A DNA stretch of 64,000 bases, from positions 1,195,467 through 1,259,466 of the forward strand of contig NC_030996.1 in NCBI RefSeq assembly GCF_000149955.1, in the 5' to 3' direction. The notes below the pieces were generated by a model. It was not told where the DNA came from. It worked only from the letters and a program-made list of their open reading frames with translations, and did not search any database. A program made the position numbers and the translations under genes. Positions 11,204-21,912 of the stretch are shown one piece after another. This DNA is from Fusarium oxysporum f. sp. lycopersici 4287. Taxonomy: Eukaryota; Ascomycota; Sordariomycetes; Hypocreales; Nectriaceae. The first letter of the stretch is position 1, and every line of letters starts with the position of its first letter.

Positions 11204-12169
11204 ATGACTGGTTTAAGATACGACCCTGAATACCTCGAGGCTCTGGGGCCGGTTACCAAGGAACGAAAGCCCGAGCCATCTAAATCAGTTTTTGAGATCA
11301 GGAGGAGCACTGAGGATGTCATCCGGCGAGTCGTCACTACTTCGCCATATCCCGATGGCGTGAAAGAGACTGTGTACAAAGTCGAAAGTTACGATGGAGT
11401 CGAAATTGAAGTCACCCGCTTTGCTTCCGAGGAGACGTTGGCTTCGGACAAGCCAACACCCGCTGTGATGTACTTTCACGGTGGTGGTTATGTCTCTTGT
11501 TACGTGGAGCTATTTGCGCCTCAAATCGCCCGTTTCGCAAACGACTCAAAGCTTCCATACTTTGCGGTATCCTATCGGCTGGCGCCGGAGCATCCTGCTC
11601 CTGCTGGGGTCGAAGATGCATATGCGGCTCTTGAATTTGTGTCAAAGTCTGCGGCGGATCTCAATATCGACCCTACCAAGATCGCGCTGCACGGTGACAG
11701 CGCTGGTGGAGGACTCGCCGCGGGTCTTGCTTTGATGGCGAGAGACCGACAGCTAAGCCCTCCGATCTCGAAGCAACTGCTTGTCTATCCAATGCTAGAT
11801 GACCGAGACCATGTTGAGAAAGATGATCCAATCCTGGATCTTATGGTCTGGAAACCTGATGGTGCGAAGCTTGCATGGGACGTGTACGCCTCCAAGGTTC
11901 GAGAGAAGGATGATCCGCAAACCTTATCTTACGCGATTCCAGCTCGGGCTGTGACGCTGCGAGGCCTGCCTTCCACCTATATCGACGTGGGATGTCTCGA
12001 TCTGTTTAGGGATGAGAACCTGGAGTATGCGAAGAGATTAGCTAACGCGCATGTTGAGGTTGAGTTTCATCTTTGGCCGGGGCTCCCTCACGGGTTCGAT
12101 GGGATGAGAGATATCAGCTGGTTTGCGAGGTGCCAAGAGAGTCGCATAAGTGCGCTGAAAAGGATGTGA
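11204..12169 (+). CDS. alpha/beta hydrolase, hormone-sensitive-lipase type
   Basis: A single-exon 321-aa esterase/lipase-like hydrolase. The oxyanion-hole motif HGGG is at residues 92-95, the nucleophile elbow GDSAGG at 164-169 (Ser166), the acid in CLDLFRDE (Asp266) and the histidine in LPHGF (His296), so the catalytic triad is complete. These motifs place it in the HSL / arylacetamide deacetylase-like family (Pfam Abhydrolase_3), which cleaves short- to medium-chain carboxyl esters. The length is normal and there is no signal peptide, so it should be cytosolic. The frame is open upstream to 11135 but without an ATG; the ATG at 11204 follows a pyrimidine/A-rich leader. The natural substrate is unknown. 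Confidence 0.93.
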   Translation: MTGLRYDPEYLEALGPVTKERKPEPSKSVFEIRRSTEDVIRRVVTTSPYPDGVKETVYKVESYDGVEIEVTRFASEETLASDKPTPAVMYFHGGGYVSCYVELFAPQIARFANDSKLPYFAVSYRLAPEHPAPAGVEDAYAALEFVSKSAADLNIDPTKIALHGDSAGGGLAAGLALMARDRQLSPPISKQLLVYPMLDDRDHVEKDDPILDLMVWKPDGAKLAWDVYASKVREKDDPQTLSYAIPARAVTLRGLPSTYIDVGCLDLFRDENLEYAKRLANAHVEVEFHLWPGLPHGFDGMRDISWFARCQESRISALKRM

Positions 12170-12200
12170 TACTCAGTTTATGTGTCACTGGGATTATTTG

Positions 12201-12708
12201 CTAGTGAAGATGTACCTTGAGATAGTCATTATGTGTGATGTGAACTGCCACAAATAGAACACTGTTGAAGAGCATAAATCCAATACCGAGCCACATCAGT
12301 AGACCGATAGCATTCTTGGGATCACAATAGCCACACCTGGGGGTATCAGGTAGTTGCATAGCATGCTGAAGGATGCAAGGCTTGGTGGCTCATGAGGCCC
12401 AATCCGTCCTTGACGTTACCATGTGTACCTGCAGCTGCCTTCATATGGAGATGATCTGTTGCAACACAACGTGTCAGTTGATTAAGCTTAGATCTCGCTG
12501 ACGGATGATCTCGATGGAGGATACTTACACCGTAAGGCACATTGTCGATCATGGTGCTTTCTGGGCGCATCGGACGACGACCGTCTTGACCATCACAGCT
12601 GCAGCGGATCAGTCCAACAACGAGCTCCGAGGCAGCCAAGAAAGCCACTGAGAAATTTTCGTGCACTCACCAGTTGTCTCCCAGTTGTCTAGCATCGAAA
12701 GAGACCAT
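12201..12708 (-). CDS. possible small single-pass membrane protein
   Basis: A 52-codon frame on the minus strand (ATG at 12359, TAG at 12201-12203) encodes a convincing membrane helix, GLLMWLGIGFMLFNSVLFVAV, between a Cys-x-x-Cys-containing N-terminal part (RCGYCDPKN) and a polar tail. It may be the last exon of a longer gene. An ATG at 12708 opens a short exon ending ...GDN, a GTGAGT donor leads to a second exon with CDGQDGRRPMRPES, and a GTAAGT donor near 12528 could splice in phase to the AG just before 12366, giving about 90 aa. Further upstream exons are possible. The function is unknown. Confidence 0.35.
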
Positions 12709-13155
12709 CACATGGAATGGCGGCAATTCGGGCTCTGAATTGGTCAATCAGTCAAGGTATGAGACGATCGCATTGGTCGGGATGCAATGTGTTGACCAAC
12801 AAGGCTAATAGGCCCGATGCACGTAAAATGACACTTCAACTACCAGAGCCGCGTCAATAGAAATGCGGGTGAGTGTGGAGAAAACATGGAGTAAATGTCA
12901 TCAGACGCAATAAACTCTCGTCTAAGAATTGACATTGCAACGCTACCGTCTCATGGCGAAATTCCCATTGACGCGTTTTATTCTCCGGCTGATCCATCGT
13001 ACCCCTCAGTTCAATTCATCGGTGAAGAGCACCACCGAGCCCCAGACTTTTTGATCGACACGTTCGGGAGTGAGAGCCGTGGGGGAGCTATGTCATGTCA
13101 TGTAATGCGGGTCATTTGTGGCCGAGATGATTTTTTTGGTGGTATTGAATGCGCG
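12709..13155. other. intergenic, about 450 bp
   Basis: No supported gene; a plus-strand frame at 12895-13173 overlaps the beta-galactosidase promoter and lacks family features. Upstream exons of the small membrane protein gene could lie at the left. Confidence 0.4.
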
Positions 13156-13163
13156 TATATAAG
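13156..13163 (+). promoter_or_regulatory. TATA box of the GH35 gene
   Basis: A perfect TATATAAG lies 62 nt upstream of the ATG at 13218, suggesting a regulated gene with a short leader. Confidence 0.55.
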
Positions 13164-13217
13164 TTCTGGGTGATGCTGTGCACGCGAGCTTGAGCTTGAT
13201 CGGCATAGCAAGTCACG

Positions 13218-16200
13218 ATGAAGTTGCTTTCGCTTTCAACTGTCGGGCTGCTTGCCTTGGCTGGTTTGTCGATTGGACAAGAGACAAAGGATGTGCCAAT
13301 TCAAGACAATGGACTCACAAACATCGTTGAATGGTAATGGACTCGATTGCCGCCTTGAAGCCCCCCCCATCTAACAAACAACCCAGGGACGACCATAGTT
13401 ACCTCATCAATGGCGAGAGAATCTTTGTCTTCTCTGGAGAGTTCCATTACTGGCGTCTGCCTGTGTACGCTTCACCTCCTCCGTCAACCAAGCACGAATC
13501 TAACATTTGTCAGACCCGAACTTTGGCGCGACTTGCTAGAAAAGATCAAAGCCGCCGGCTTCACAGCCTTCAGCATCTACAACAGCTGGGGCTACCACGA
13601 AGCGACCCCAGGCGTCCTCGACTTCGAAAATGGCGCCCACGATTTCGTGTCGATCATGACCCTTGCCAAAGAGCTCGGCCTCTATCTCCTGATCCGTCCT
13701 GGTCCCTACGTCAATGCCGAGGCTAACGCCGGAGGCTTTCCTCTGTGGGTCACGACCGGAGAGTACGGCAAGCTTCGAAACGATGATCCTAGATACACTA
13801 AGGCTTGGTCTAAGTATTGGACTGAGATTTCCAAGATTATTGAGCCACATCTCATTACCAATGGCGGCAATGTTGCCATGTTCCAGGTATGGCTGCAGCG
13901 TTGACAATGGTGGAGGAAGCTGACGAGTGTAGATTGAGAACGAGTTAGGCGGCCAGTGGAAGAATGACGACAAGAGAATCTTGAACGAGCCTACCGCCAA
14001 CTACATGCAACTTCTCAAGGAGTCCGCCAGAAAGGCCGGCATCGATGTTCCTGTATTCCACAACGCGCCCAACACTGTGAGTTCTACCTCTCCAAATATG
14101 AACTGTGGATAGAATATTAACAGATCCGCAGCGTACATTTTCTTGGTCCAACGACTTCGAGCGCAATGCAACCGGCAACGTCGATGTCACCGGTGTCGAC
14201 AGCTACCCCTCCTGCTGGAGCTGCAACCTCGACGAATGCACCGGCACCAACGGCGAGTACGTCCCTTACAACATCCAAGACTATGTCACCTACTTCAACA
14301 AGCAATCTCCCCGTCAACCTCACTTCTTGCCTGAGTTCCAGGGCGGTTCCTACAACCCATGGGGCGGTCCAGAGGGCGGATGCCCTGGCGATATCGGCCC
14401 TGACTTTGCCAACATTTTCTACCGTGACTTGCTCGCACAACAGGCCACCGCCATTTCTCTGTACATGATGTACGGAGGCACAAACTGGGGTTGGTTCGCT
14501 TGCCCTGTTGTTGCAACTAGCTACGATTACTCCTCGCCTATCTCCGAGAACCGTGCTATCTGGGATAAGTACTACGAGACCAAGTCGCTGACTCTCTTCA
14601 CGCGTGTTGCGCACGATCTTACCAAAACCACCCGAGTCACAAACAGTACTTCCCTTTCTACGAACGATGCTATCTTGATATCCGAGCTTCGACATGAAGA
14701 GAATGATGCTGCTTTCTACGTTGCCCGACACGATCACTCACCTTCCGGTACCAAAGAGACCTTCAAGCTTCATGTTAAGACCTCGGAGGGCAAGCGTATG
14801 TTTCGATGTCCTTCCCTATTCCTCAAGTACTGACAACTTCTAGTCACTATCCCTCAGAACGAGGGCTCAATTACCATTAACGGCCATCAGTCCAAGGTCA
14901 TCCCAACTGACTTCCACTTCGGCAAGAAGACACTCCTCTACTCGACGGCCGAGGTCCTCACCTACTCCATCATCGACAACAAGGAGGTCATTGTCCTCTG
15001 GCTTCCTGAGGGCGAGCAAGGAGAGTTCACTCTCAAGGGAAACACCGAGCTCAAGCACGACAAGTCTCTGAAGGGCATCAAGGTCAAGGCTAGCAAGAAG
15101 AGCGTTACTGTCAACTACACTCAGCAGAAGGGTCTTTTCACTCTCAACCTGAAGGATGGCTCCACCATTGTTCTGGCTGATCGAAAGACTGCTTACAAGT
15201 TCTGGGCTCCGACACTGGATAACAACCCTTTTGCGCCTGTTAATAAGACTGGTGAGTTCTACTGATGGCACTGGTTAGAAGGGTGTTGACTTTTATAGTT
15301 CTGATTCACGGCCCCTACCTCGTCCGTCACGCCACCATCAAGAACGGACAACTCAACATCCAGGGCGATCTCGACAGCGCCACCGAGACCACTGTCTTTG
15401 CTCCCGAGTCTCTCAAGTCCATCGCCTGGAACGGTGAGAAGGTCAAGGTTTCGTCCAAAGAAGGCCACAAGTACACCATCGAGCTCAAGGGCCCTTCAAA
15501 GGCCACATTGCCGAGGCTTGAGTCCTGGAAGTATGCCGACAGCTTGCCCGAAATCAAGACCGACTACAAGACTTCATCCTCGGCCTGGGTTGGTACGTAG
15601 TACAGGGGCGCCTGTGATGACTTGATGTACTGACCTTGAATAGTTGCCGATAAGAAGAACACCACCAACGCGGTCCTCGTCCCCGATCTGAAGAACCCCG
15701 TGCTCTACGTCGATGAGTACAAGATCCACTACGGAAACCACATTTACAGAGCTACTTTTCCCACCACTAGCTCTGCCCCTACCGGTGTTTATCTTAACCT
15801 CACTGGTGGCATGGCCTTTGGCTACTCCGTCTGGCTAAACTCGGATTATATCGGCTCTTACCTCGGTGAAGCTACCACTGGCCATGCAGGTCAAGAGTTC
15901 TCCTTCAAGAACGCCACTCTGTCGAAGAAGGAGAACGTTCTAGTGGTTCTGATGGATAACTCTGGCCACGATCTACGTGATGGCGCTCTTGACCCTCGAG
16001 GTATCACCAACGCTACTCTCATTGGCCCTGCCAAGGGCGGTTATAAGTTCTCTGAGTGGAAGATTGCTGGTCATGCTGGAAGCGTTGAAGGCGAGGTCAT
16101 CGATCCCATCCGCGGCCCCCTCAACGAAGGTGGTCTCTACGCTGAGCGTATCGGCGCTCACTTGCCTGGCTTCTCCGACAAGAAGTGGAAGTCTTACTCT

Positions 16201-16632
16201 TCTAAGCAGGGAACTCTCGTCAACCCTTCGGCTGGAGTCCGTGCCTACAGAACGACCGTTGATCTTGATATTCCCGATGGCCTAGACGTCGGTGTCTCGT
16301 TCAAGCTTACAGCGCCTTCCAACACAACCTTCTCCGCCACCAAGAAGGGCTACAGCAACCAAGTTAGAGTTCTTCTGTTTGTCAACGGCTACCAGTACGG
16401 ACGATTCAACCCATACATTGGCAACCAGATATCCTTCCCCGTTCCTCCTGGTGTTCTGAACTACGATGGAGAAAACACCATCGCTGTTACGGTCTGGAGT
16501 CAGAGCGCTCAGGGTGGTGAGGTCAAGGTCGAGTGGGAGGTTGACTATGCCCATACATCCAGCTTCGATGTCAAGTTTGACAGCAAGTATCTCCGCCCAG
16601 ATTGGACCAAAGAGAGACTGCAGTACGCTTAG
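13218..16632 (+). CDS. secreted beta-galactosidase, GH35
   Basis: Eight exons (13218-13333, 13387-13464, 13514-13886, 13933-14076, 14132-14795, 14844-15251, 15299-15592, 15644-16632) encode a 1021-aa secreted enzyme that removes terminal beta-D-galactose from lactose, xyloglucan or pectic side chains. Residues 1-20 are a signal peptide. The catalytic barrel shows the GH35 signatures: RPGPYVNAE, the acid/base in IENELGG (Glu193) and the nucleophile in FLPEFQGGS (Glu305), followed by MYGGTNWG. The Cys-rich stretch SYPSCWSC...[10 protein letters not shown] is typical of fungal members. Beta-rich C-terminal domains follow, in keeping with the ~1000-aa fungal enzymes. The acid/base motif reads IENELG where many relatives have PENEY. 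It is convergent with the phosphatase gene, 83 bp between stops. Confidence 0.95.
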
Positions 16633-16715
16633 GAAATTAGTAGAGTTACGAAGTGGTGTTTGAGAGTTAAACATGTTAGTTATTAAGACATTAGTCATGT
16701 TCGCTAGACCATAAT

Positions 16716-17813
16716 TTAGTGAAGCTCGGTTGGCTTCACGAAGACCCAGTTCTTGTCAGCTGTAACCGGTAGTCCTTCCTTCTTCTGAGCAATTGTGTTG
16801 TTCTTGATCATGCCGTCAATCTGCTCTCTGTAAGCAGGCTTACGATCAACCCAAAGGTGAATACCGCCACGCGCAACATCAACACCCTGGAAAATCATGG
16901 GACCGTCACTATCAGGAGTATCACCACCAGCAAGAATAGGCCTGTTCCACTCATCGATGTAGGTGAGAATAGCAGCCCACTTTCCAGACTTCCAAGTAGC
17001 TGGGGCCCAGAGCCAGGGAGTCATCTCAGCATCGAGGTTCTGCTTCTGTGTCTTCTGAGTGTAGACACCATCCTCAATCTGTTTGCGAGCAGTAGTGATC
17101 TCGCCCTTCTTGGTCTTGAGGAAGAGAGATACACCGATGACGTTCTGGGGAGGGACGTTGTAGCCGTATTTGGGATCGCTAGCAACCATGCGGACAAGCT
17201 CTTCGGAAGCAGCGCTGACAACGTAGACCTTAATGCCGTTGGCCATGAGGCGGTTGTACAGCTCGACCTGGCCCTCGAAGATCTTGGGAGGGGAGACTTC
17301 GGTGGCTGTAACCTTGTCGTCCTCAAAATAAGTGGTGGGGATGGTCTTGTTGTAGGCCATCAGCTCATCGACGTAGCCCTTGAGCTCACCAAGAGGGAAT
17401 CCGCTGAAGATTTGCGCAGCCCAAGGATAGCAGACAGCATCCTCGATTTCGCAGAGGCGCAAGTAGTAGCTGTACAACGACTCCTTGTGCTTCTTGGTGT
17501 CCTTGAAAGGGACCAGCTTAAGAGCAGGGTCCATGGTCTCTCGTGTAAGAACACCCTTGTTCTCAAGGTAAGGAAGAAGTGATTCCTCCAGATCAAATTG
17601 ATAGCTGGTGTTGTCCATGTCGAAGACAGCATAGCGACCATTGTTGGCATTGCGAGCAATCATCTTATTGAGAGCTTTGGCAGCTTGGGCAGGCCAATGC
17701 TTGAGCTCGGGACCCTTGAGACCATAGTTGCCATTAGAGGGAGCGGCAACGGAGGGAGTGCTTAGGCTTGTCAGCCAGAGGGCATTGACAACGAGATTGA
17801 TGCTGGGTCTCAT
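16716..17813 (-). CDS. secreted HAD-family phosphatase
   Basis: A single-exon 365-aa protein counted from the ATG at 17813; the frame is open further upstream but has no other ATG. Residues 1-24 form a signal peptide ending near SVAAPS. The HAD motif I DMDNT is at residues 65-69, with Asp65 as the expected nucleophile and Asp67 as acid/base. Motif II is probably VYVVSAASEE, and motif IV lies around LAGGDTPDSDGPM, where acidic residues bind Mg2+. The arrangement recalls phosphorylcholine phosphatases of the haloacid dehalogenase superfamily, so a role in releasing phosphate or choline outside the cell is plausible. It sits tail-to-tail with the beta-galactosidase gene. Confidence 0.85.
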   Translation of the reverse strand: MRPSINLVVNALWLTSLSTPSVAAPSNGNYGLKGPELKHWPAQAAKALNKMIARNANNGRYAVFDMDNTSYQFDLEESLLPYLENKGVLTRETMDPALKLVPFKDTKKHKESLYSYYLRLCEIEDAVCYPWAAQIFSGFPLGELKGYVDELMAYNKTIPTTYFEDDKVTATEVSPPKIFEGQVELYNRLMANGIKVYVVSAASEELVRMVASDPKYGYNVPPQNVIGVSLFLKTKKGEITTARKQIEDGVYTQKTQKQNLDAEMTPWLWAPATWKSGKWAAILTYIDEWNRPILAGGDTPDSDGPMIFQGVDVARGGIHLWVDRKPAYREQIDGMIKNNTIAQKKEGLPVTADKNWVFVKPTELH

Positions 17814-18515
17814 GGTGAAAAGGCTTGAGGTGAGGTGAGGAGTGAAAAGCGTGAGGAACCTACTTTTCAGCTTCAACTTGGGATGGGATTCACAGAGTAA
17901 TTAAAGAAGTCAATGGCCTTCAAGGTTTAGCGGCCCGACAATTATTCCATACGAAGTCACTGATAGTGTTGCAAGAGGTAATATCCGGTGGTTGGTCTAA
18001 ATGGACGATCTTGGACTATTTGGTCACGCTACCCCGCTTACACGTTTATTGAGGGGTTTTAGTCACTGTCAAGATAACGGCGACATGAGCTTGTTTCTGT
18101 TCGACGAAGGTCTCGATTATTTAATGTCGCAGACTGTCTCGTCAATCTAATACTATTAAGGCTTCTATTCGACATCAGATCGATCTAAACCATGCCCATA
18201 TCTCGCAGCTGAAGGTGGTGATGTCAGCCACTTTCCTGTCTAGGCCAAGTTTCCAAGAGCAGGGGAGGGTTGTACAGTTCAATAAACGGTCAAGATCTGC
18301 GTCATTGACACGAGGAACAAGAACGGCATTCGGCATTAGTTCAAGGCTCCAAGCCAAGAACCCTTTTACTCCAATGATGTAACGTTGAAAGGGGTCCCAG
18401 GGCGTTTTCTAAACCACTAACGGGCAGCTAACAGGGGGTTCAAGGTTTAAGCTTGCCAGCGTCGGGCTCCGAATTCTGCTTATCGCAGGGAGAAGTACTT
18501 GGAATTAAATTACGT
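17814..18515. other. intergenic, about 700 bp
   Basis: No gene seen. It holds the promoter of the HAD phosphatase gene and the 3' flank of the DHH gene. Confidence 0.5.
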
Positions 18516-20095
18516 TCAATTGGCAGGACGGGGCGCCAATGCTTGGGTACAAAGGTTCCCAGCTGCGTCTGTACTGTATCTCTCCATTTTGTTGAATTGA
18601 TCCTGATTTGCAGAACCCTTTGGTGATTTCTTCGGCGAAGGCGATGGCGATGGCTTTTTATTGACTGATTCGACTCCGATGACCTCCAAGAATTCCTCGA
18701 ATTCAGCTTGGGGAATCATTCCGCCGCTTGCGTTCTTGTGACCAACAGCGAATCTAGGTCCCAATCGCTCTCTCAGCGTTTTGTCGTCTGCTCGATCTGC
18801 TGCTTGAACAAGAATTTCTGGGATGTTGACGGGAGGATCTCTGCCCCTGGCGCACGTTGGAACGCGACACGAATAATTGACAACGCCTCGCGCGTAACCT
18901 TCATTCGCTACCATCACAACTTGGAGTTCTCTTGAAAACAATTCACGAGCTTGACGTGTTGCAATGACAGCATGAATCTGTGCTTTCGAGTTGATGCGGA
19001 TTACTGCGATTTTTTTATCTGCAGAAAACTTGGGCACCACGCGGCCGGCCCTCTTCATTTCAAATATCACTTGAGCCCTTGCTTCCTTTAAAAACCTATT
19101 CTTGACAAGGTCTCTGGGTGATGAGGCCTCGATCAATGTTTTCCAAGCTCTGGGGACGTCGTAGGCTGCGGTTCGGCGAGGAGCATTGATGAACATTGCA
19201 CTACTATTTATCGACCTTCTGGTATGCGTCTTAAACGTCGCTTCCATGTTCGGAAATGGCAAGCGCCATCTGATTGCATTGCCCAGATCGCCATGTGTTC
19301 CCATGACACATAACCAGCCGCATGCTTCCTCGACCCCTTCTTGTAAGTCGCGGCAGATGAGATAAGTCAGCAACGAGCTTGTAGCTATCGGTGGACATTT
19401 GTTCGCCGTCACTAATATCGCGCCCTCGGGGTGATCGTCATTCTCTGCGAGATGGTGGTCAATGACTAACGCGCGATGGGATGAGTCGATTATAGGCTCT
19501 GATTTCCATGAGCCTTGGTCGAGGACAATGATGTAAGATGGCTTGTAAGCTTCCATGTTTGTACGAGAATCCTTATAGTTTAGAAAACTGTTTTTGTTCA
19601 TCGTGTAGCCCGATATCAACTTGGGGTCAAGGCCGAGCAAGATGAGAGTTTTTCTTATGATGGCTCCAGCAGCAAGACCATCGGCATCTTTATCAGGGAC
19701 GATAAGAGTCCGTTTACCGGCGGCGGCACTATAGGATGATTAATTGAAGTTCCCTTTGAACAAATTATGTCCTTTTCATCCAGACGATTGGCATGGGCAC
19801 AAGTAGGGACAGCTGACCATTCACGAATAAAATCCTTTGCTTTCTCAATCTGACTCTTTGGGGCAGGCCATATCATCTTTCCATCCTGATCCCTCCGTGG
19901 TTGAGCTTTGTGATAATCCTCTTCACGAAATATCGGCTTCGCACCGCGATACTGAAACTTCTTTCGGGCCACAATTGAGCCTTGAAATTGACGTACGATT
20001 GTGAGGGATGGCCCATTTTTGCGAGCGATAGGTAATACGGATCTTTGTGCATTTAAAGTCTTTGTGACTGACGGAGTTGATGTAAGGCGACGCAT
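18516..20095 (-). CDS. DHH-family phosphoesterase
   Basis: Two exons (20095-19818, 19728-18516) encode a 496-aa member of the DHH superfamily (RecJ-like, NrnA-like and exopolyphosphatase-like phosphoesterases that use Mn2+ or Mg2+). Motif I is LIVPDKDADGLAAG, just after the splice junction, and motif III is LVIDHH; a GTHGDLGNA motif follows. The C-terminal part ends in a variable Ser/Pro/Lys tail. The first ~45 residues are rich in Arg, Ser and Thr with no acidic residue, which suggests mitochondrial import. The intron (19817-19729) needs a weak GTCAGC donor, but only this joins the helix before the intron to motif I in frame. Substrate, short oligonucleotides or polyphosphate, cannot be told. 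Confidence 0.85.
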
Positions 20096-20820
20096 GGTTG
20101 CGGTGATGAGATAAAAGCCCCAAGGAGATTGCCATGGCCAATTGGTGTCATGAAAAAACGAAAAAACTTGGCGTGCAGCACACAGCCACGATTATTCGCC
20201 ACATATCATGCTTTAGGGTATTGCTCTTCTCTACCAAATAAAAACCGCGATCGAACGCCGTCAAATATTGATATTATTATGGATATATGTATTAAGTCGC
20301 CTTTCTGTATTTTGGTCACCGGCTACTCACCAATCGCTGCCATGAATTTCACAGACCGTCGAGGGCCGATCGTCAAAAGCAAGAAGCCCAAGCCTTCTTA
20401 ACTTTCTATCACCAAGTGATTGCCCCTTGAATGAGATTACTCAGACTAGCAGTAAAGTTCGCCAGTGTATCAAGCCATGAGGCTGAACGCATACGGAAAG
20501 GCTCCCCTGAAGAATGCGGACAAGACGCTAAGCCCCTGGGGCTCGACCGCCAGCCATCGCATCTTCCAGGGGCTCAGGAATGCAGTGACTTCAGACTTTC
20601 CACTGAGCTCATTCAATATGATGGCTTCTCAAATGATCGTCCCGAAATGAGAATAGCGGCTGAAGGTTATCGTCTCTTGATCGGGTGCTAAAGCCAGGGT
20701 TCTCAAGCCTCTGGCGATCGATGGCGTCGTAGGGTTTTCGTTCCTGACTACTTAAGTACTGCGTTATTCCCTCGCGATTGTCTTTTCTAGAGAACACGAT
20801 AAAAGTACACCGAAGCAAAC
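20096..20820. other. intergenic, about 725 bp
   Basis: No gene is supported; short frames at 20431-20691 overlap each other in different frames and have no family features. The right end is the promoter of the small secreted protein. Confidence 0.45.
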
Positions 20821-21196
20821 ATGAAATATTCTGTTTTTGTTCTCCTCTTTTCCGCTATTGGAGTCACTGCCCAAGCAGCAAACTGCAGTGAAGTAGAGGC
20901 CTGCCTTAAAGCTGGTCCGAAAAACGCACGTCTTTGTTTGTTACTGTAAGCAGGAAAGCTAACCTGTATCTCTAGACTGATGCTTGCGGTGATAATGAGC
21001 GATGCCTTTGCGGAACGCATAAAGAGATTGCCAAGCAAGTCGCCTCTCCTCATACATGGTTCTATGTTGCTAATACGTCTCCCATCAAAGTTGCTACGTC
21101 AATTGTGACAAGGACTCGAGAGCGAAACCGGCCGAAGAAGCTGTTGAGAAGTACTGTTCTGTATTGAGAAAGCGATCGAAGCCATTGTATAAGTGA
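20821..21196 (+). CDS. small secreted Cys-rich protein, two GC-AG introns
   Basis: An 89-aa protein assembled from exons 20821-20925, 20976-21034 and 21091-21196. Residues 1-18 form a signal peptide (MKYSVFVLLFSAIGVTAQ). The mature part has eight cysteines in a regular pattern: NCSEVEAC, DACGDNERCLCG, NCYVNC and KYCSV, followed by a basic end (LRKRSKPLYK). It looks like a small disulfide-rich secreted protein, a typical effector candidate. Neither intron has a GT donor in a usable phase: the first begins GCACGT and the second GCAAGT, both otherwise matching the donor consensus, with good branch sites (GCTAAC, GCTAAT) and AG acceptors. No single frame covers the gene. If the GC donors are not used, this would be a broken gene. 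Confidence 0.6.
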
Positions 21197-21437
21197 GCGT
21201 TGTCAACATATTCCCTCGAGATGGGTACTCTCCGTCAGGACTCTTTGTATATTATCAAATCTGTGTTATAGGTAGATAATTTGGGCGTCTTATAGAAGTC
21301 AGAAAGTCATTACATGAAATTTGCTATATAAACAAGACGAGTCTCTCGACCACCGGATTGCACTCCAATGCCATTCAAAACCTAGGCAGAGGTGCATTAC
21401 TCATCATATTAAATAGATGAATGATTCATCAAATAGT

Positions 21438-21444
21438 AAAAAAA
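21438..21444 (-). terminator. Pol III terminator of tRNA-Asp
   Basis: A run of seven T residues on the minus strand, about 30 nt beyond the tRNA 3' end. Confidence 0.5.
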
Positions 21445-21474
21445 GGGAATGCTGTTTTTAACAGCTGGCTGGAA

Positions 21475-21546
21475 CTCTCCCGCCGGGAATTGAACCCGGG
21501 TCTCAAGCGTGACAAGCTTGCATACTGACCACTATACTACGGAAGA
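21475..21546 (-). tRNA. tRNA-Asp (anticodon GTC)
   Basis: A 72-nt intronless tRNA. The acceptor stem pairs TCTTCCG with CGGGAGA with one G-T pair, leaving G as discriminator base. The D arm is GTAGTATAGTGGTCAGTAT, close to known eukaryotic tRNA-Asp. The anticodon stem CAAGC/GCTTG encloses the loop TTGTCAC with anticodon GTC at 21513-21511. The T arm is CCGGG TTCAATT CCCGG, a perfect 5-bp stem with a 7-nt loop. Confidence 0.95.
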
Positions 21547-21912
21547 CATAACAGGCTAAAGCCTGCTGTAGTGAGTTCGATGTCACGTGGAGCAAATTTG
21601 GAACTTATATACCCATTAACGGAATCTTGCCCATTTTGGCTCGCGAAGCTCGGAAAACCGACGCTGACAAAGTCAATCCGCCAATCACAACGCCGTTTCT
21701 GGTAAACTCTCTTCCGGGACTGGGGATGACGCAACACCAAGCTGATTTACGCTCGCTTAGGCTACCCTGGGTCAAAATCGGCTCGGAACTTCGGAGGTAG
21801 ACATATATATAAACTTTTGGCGATGCTGAGACCCAATGAAAAGGAATTCTCTTTCTGAATCTCCTGGTACATTTAATTTTCATTTCAAATTGGTTTTTCC
21901 TCAATTACCGTC
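21547..21912. other. promoter region of the second MFS gene
   Basis: No gene. A TATA-like run (TATATATAAA) at 21804-21813 lies about 100 nt before the ATG at 21913 and is a likely core promoter. Confidence 0.5.
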
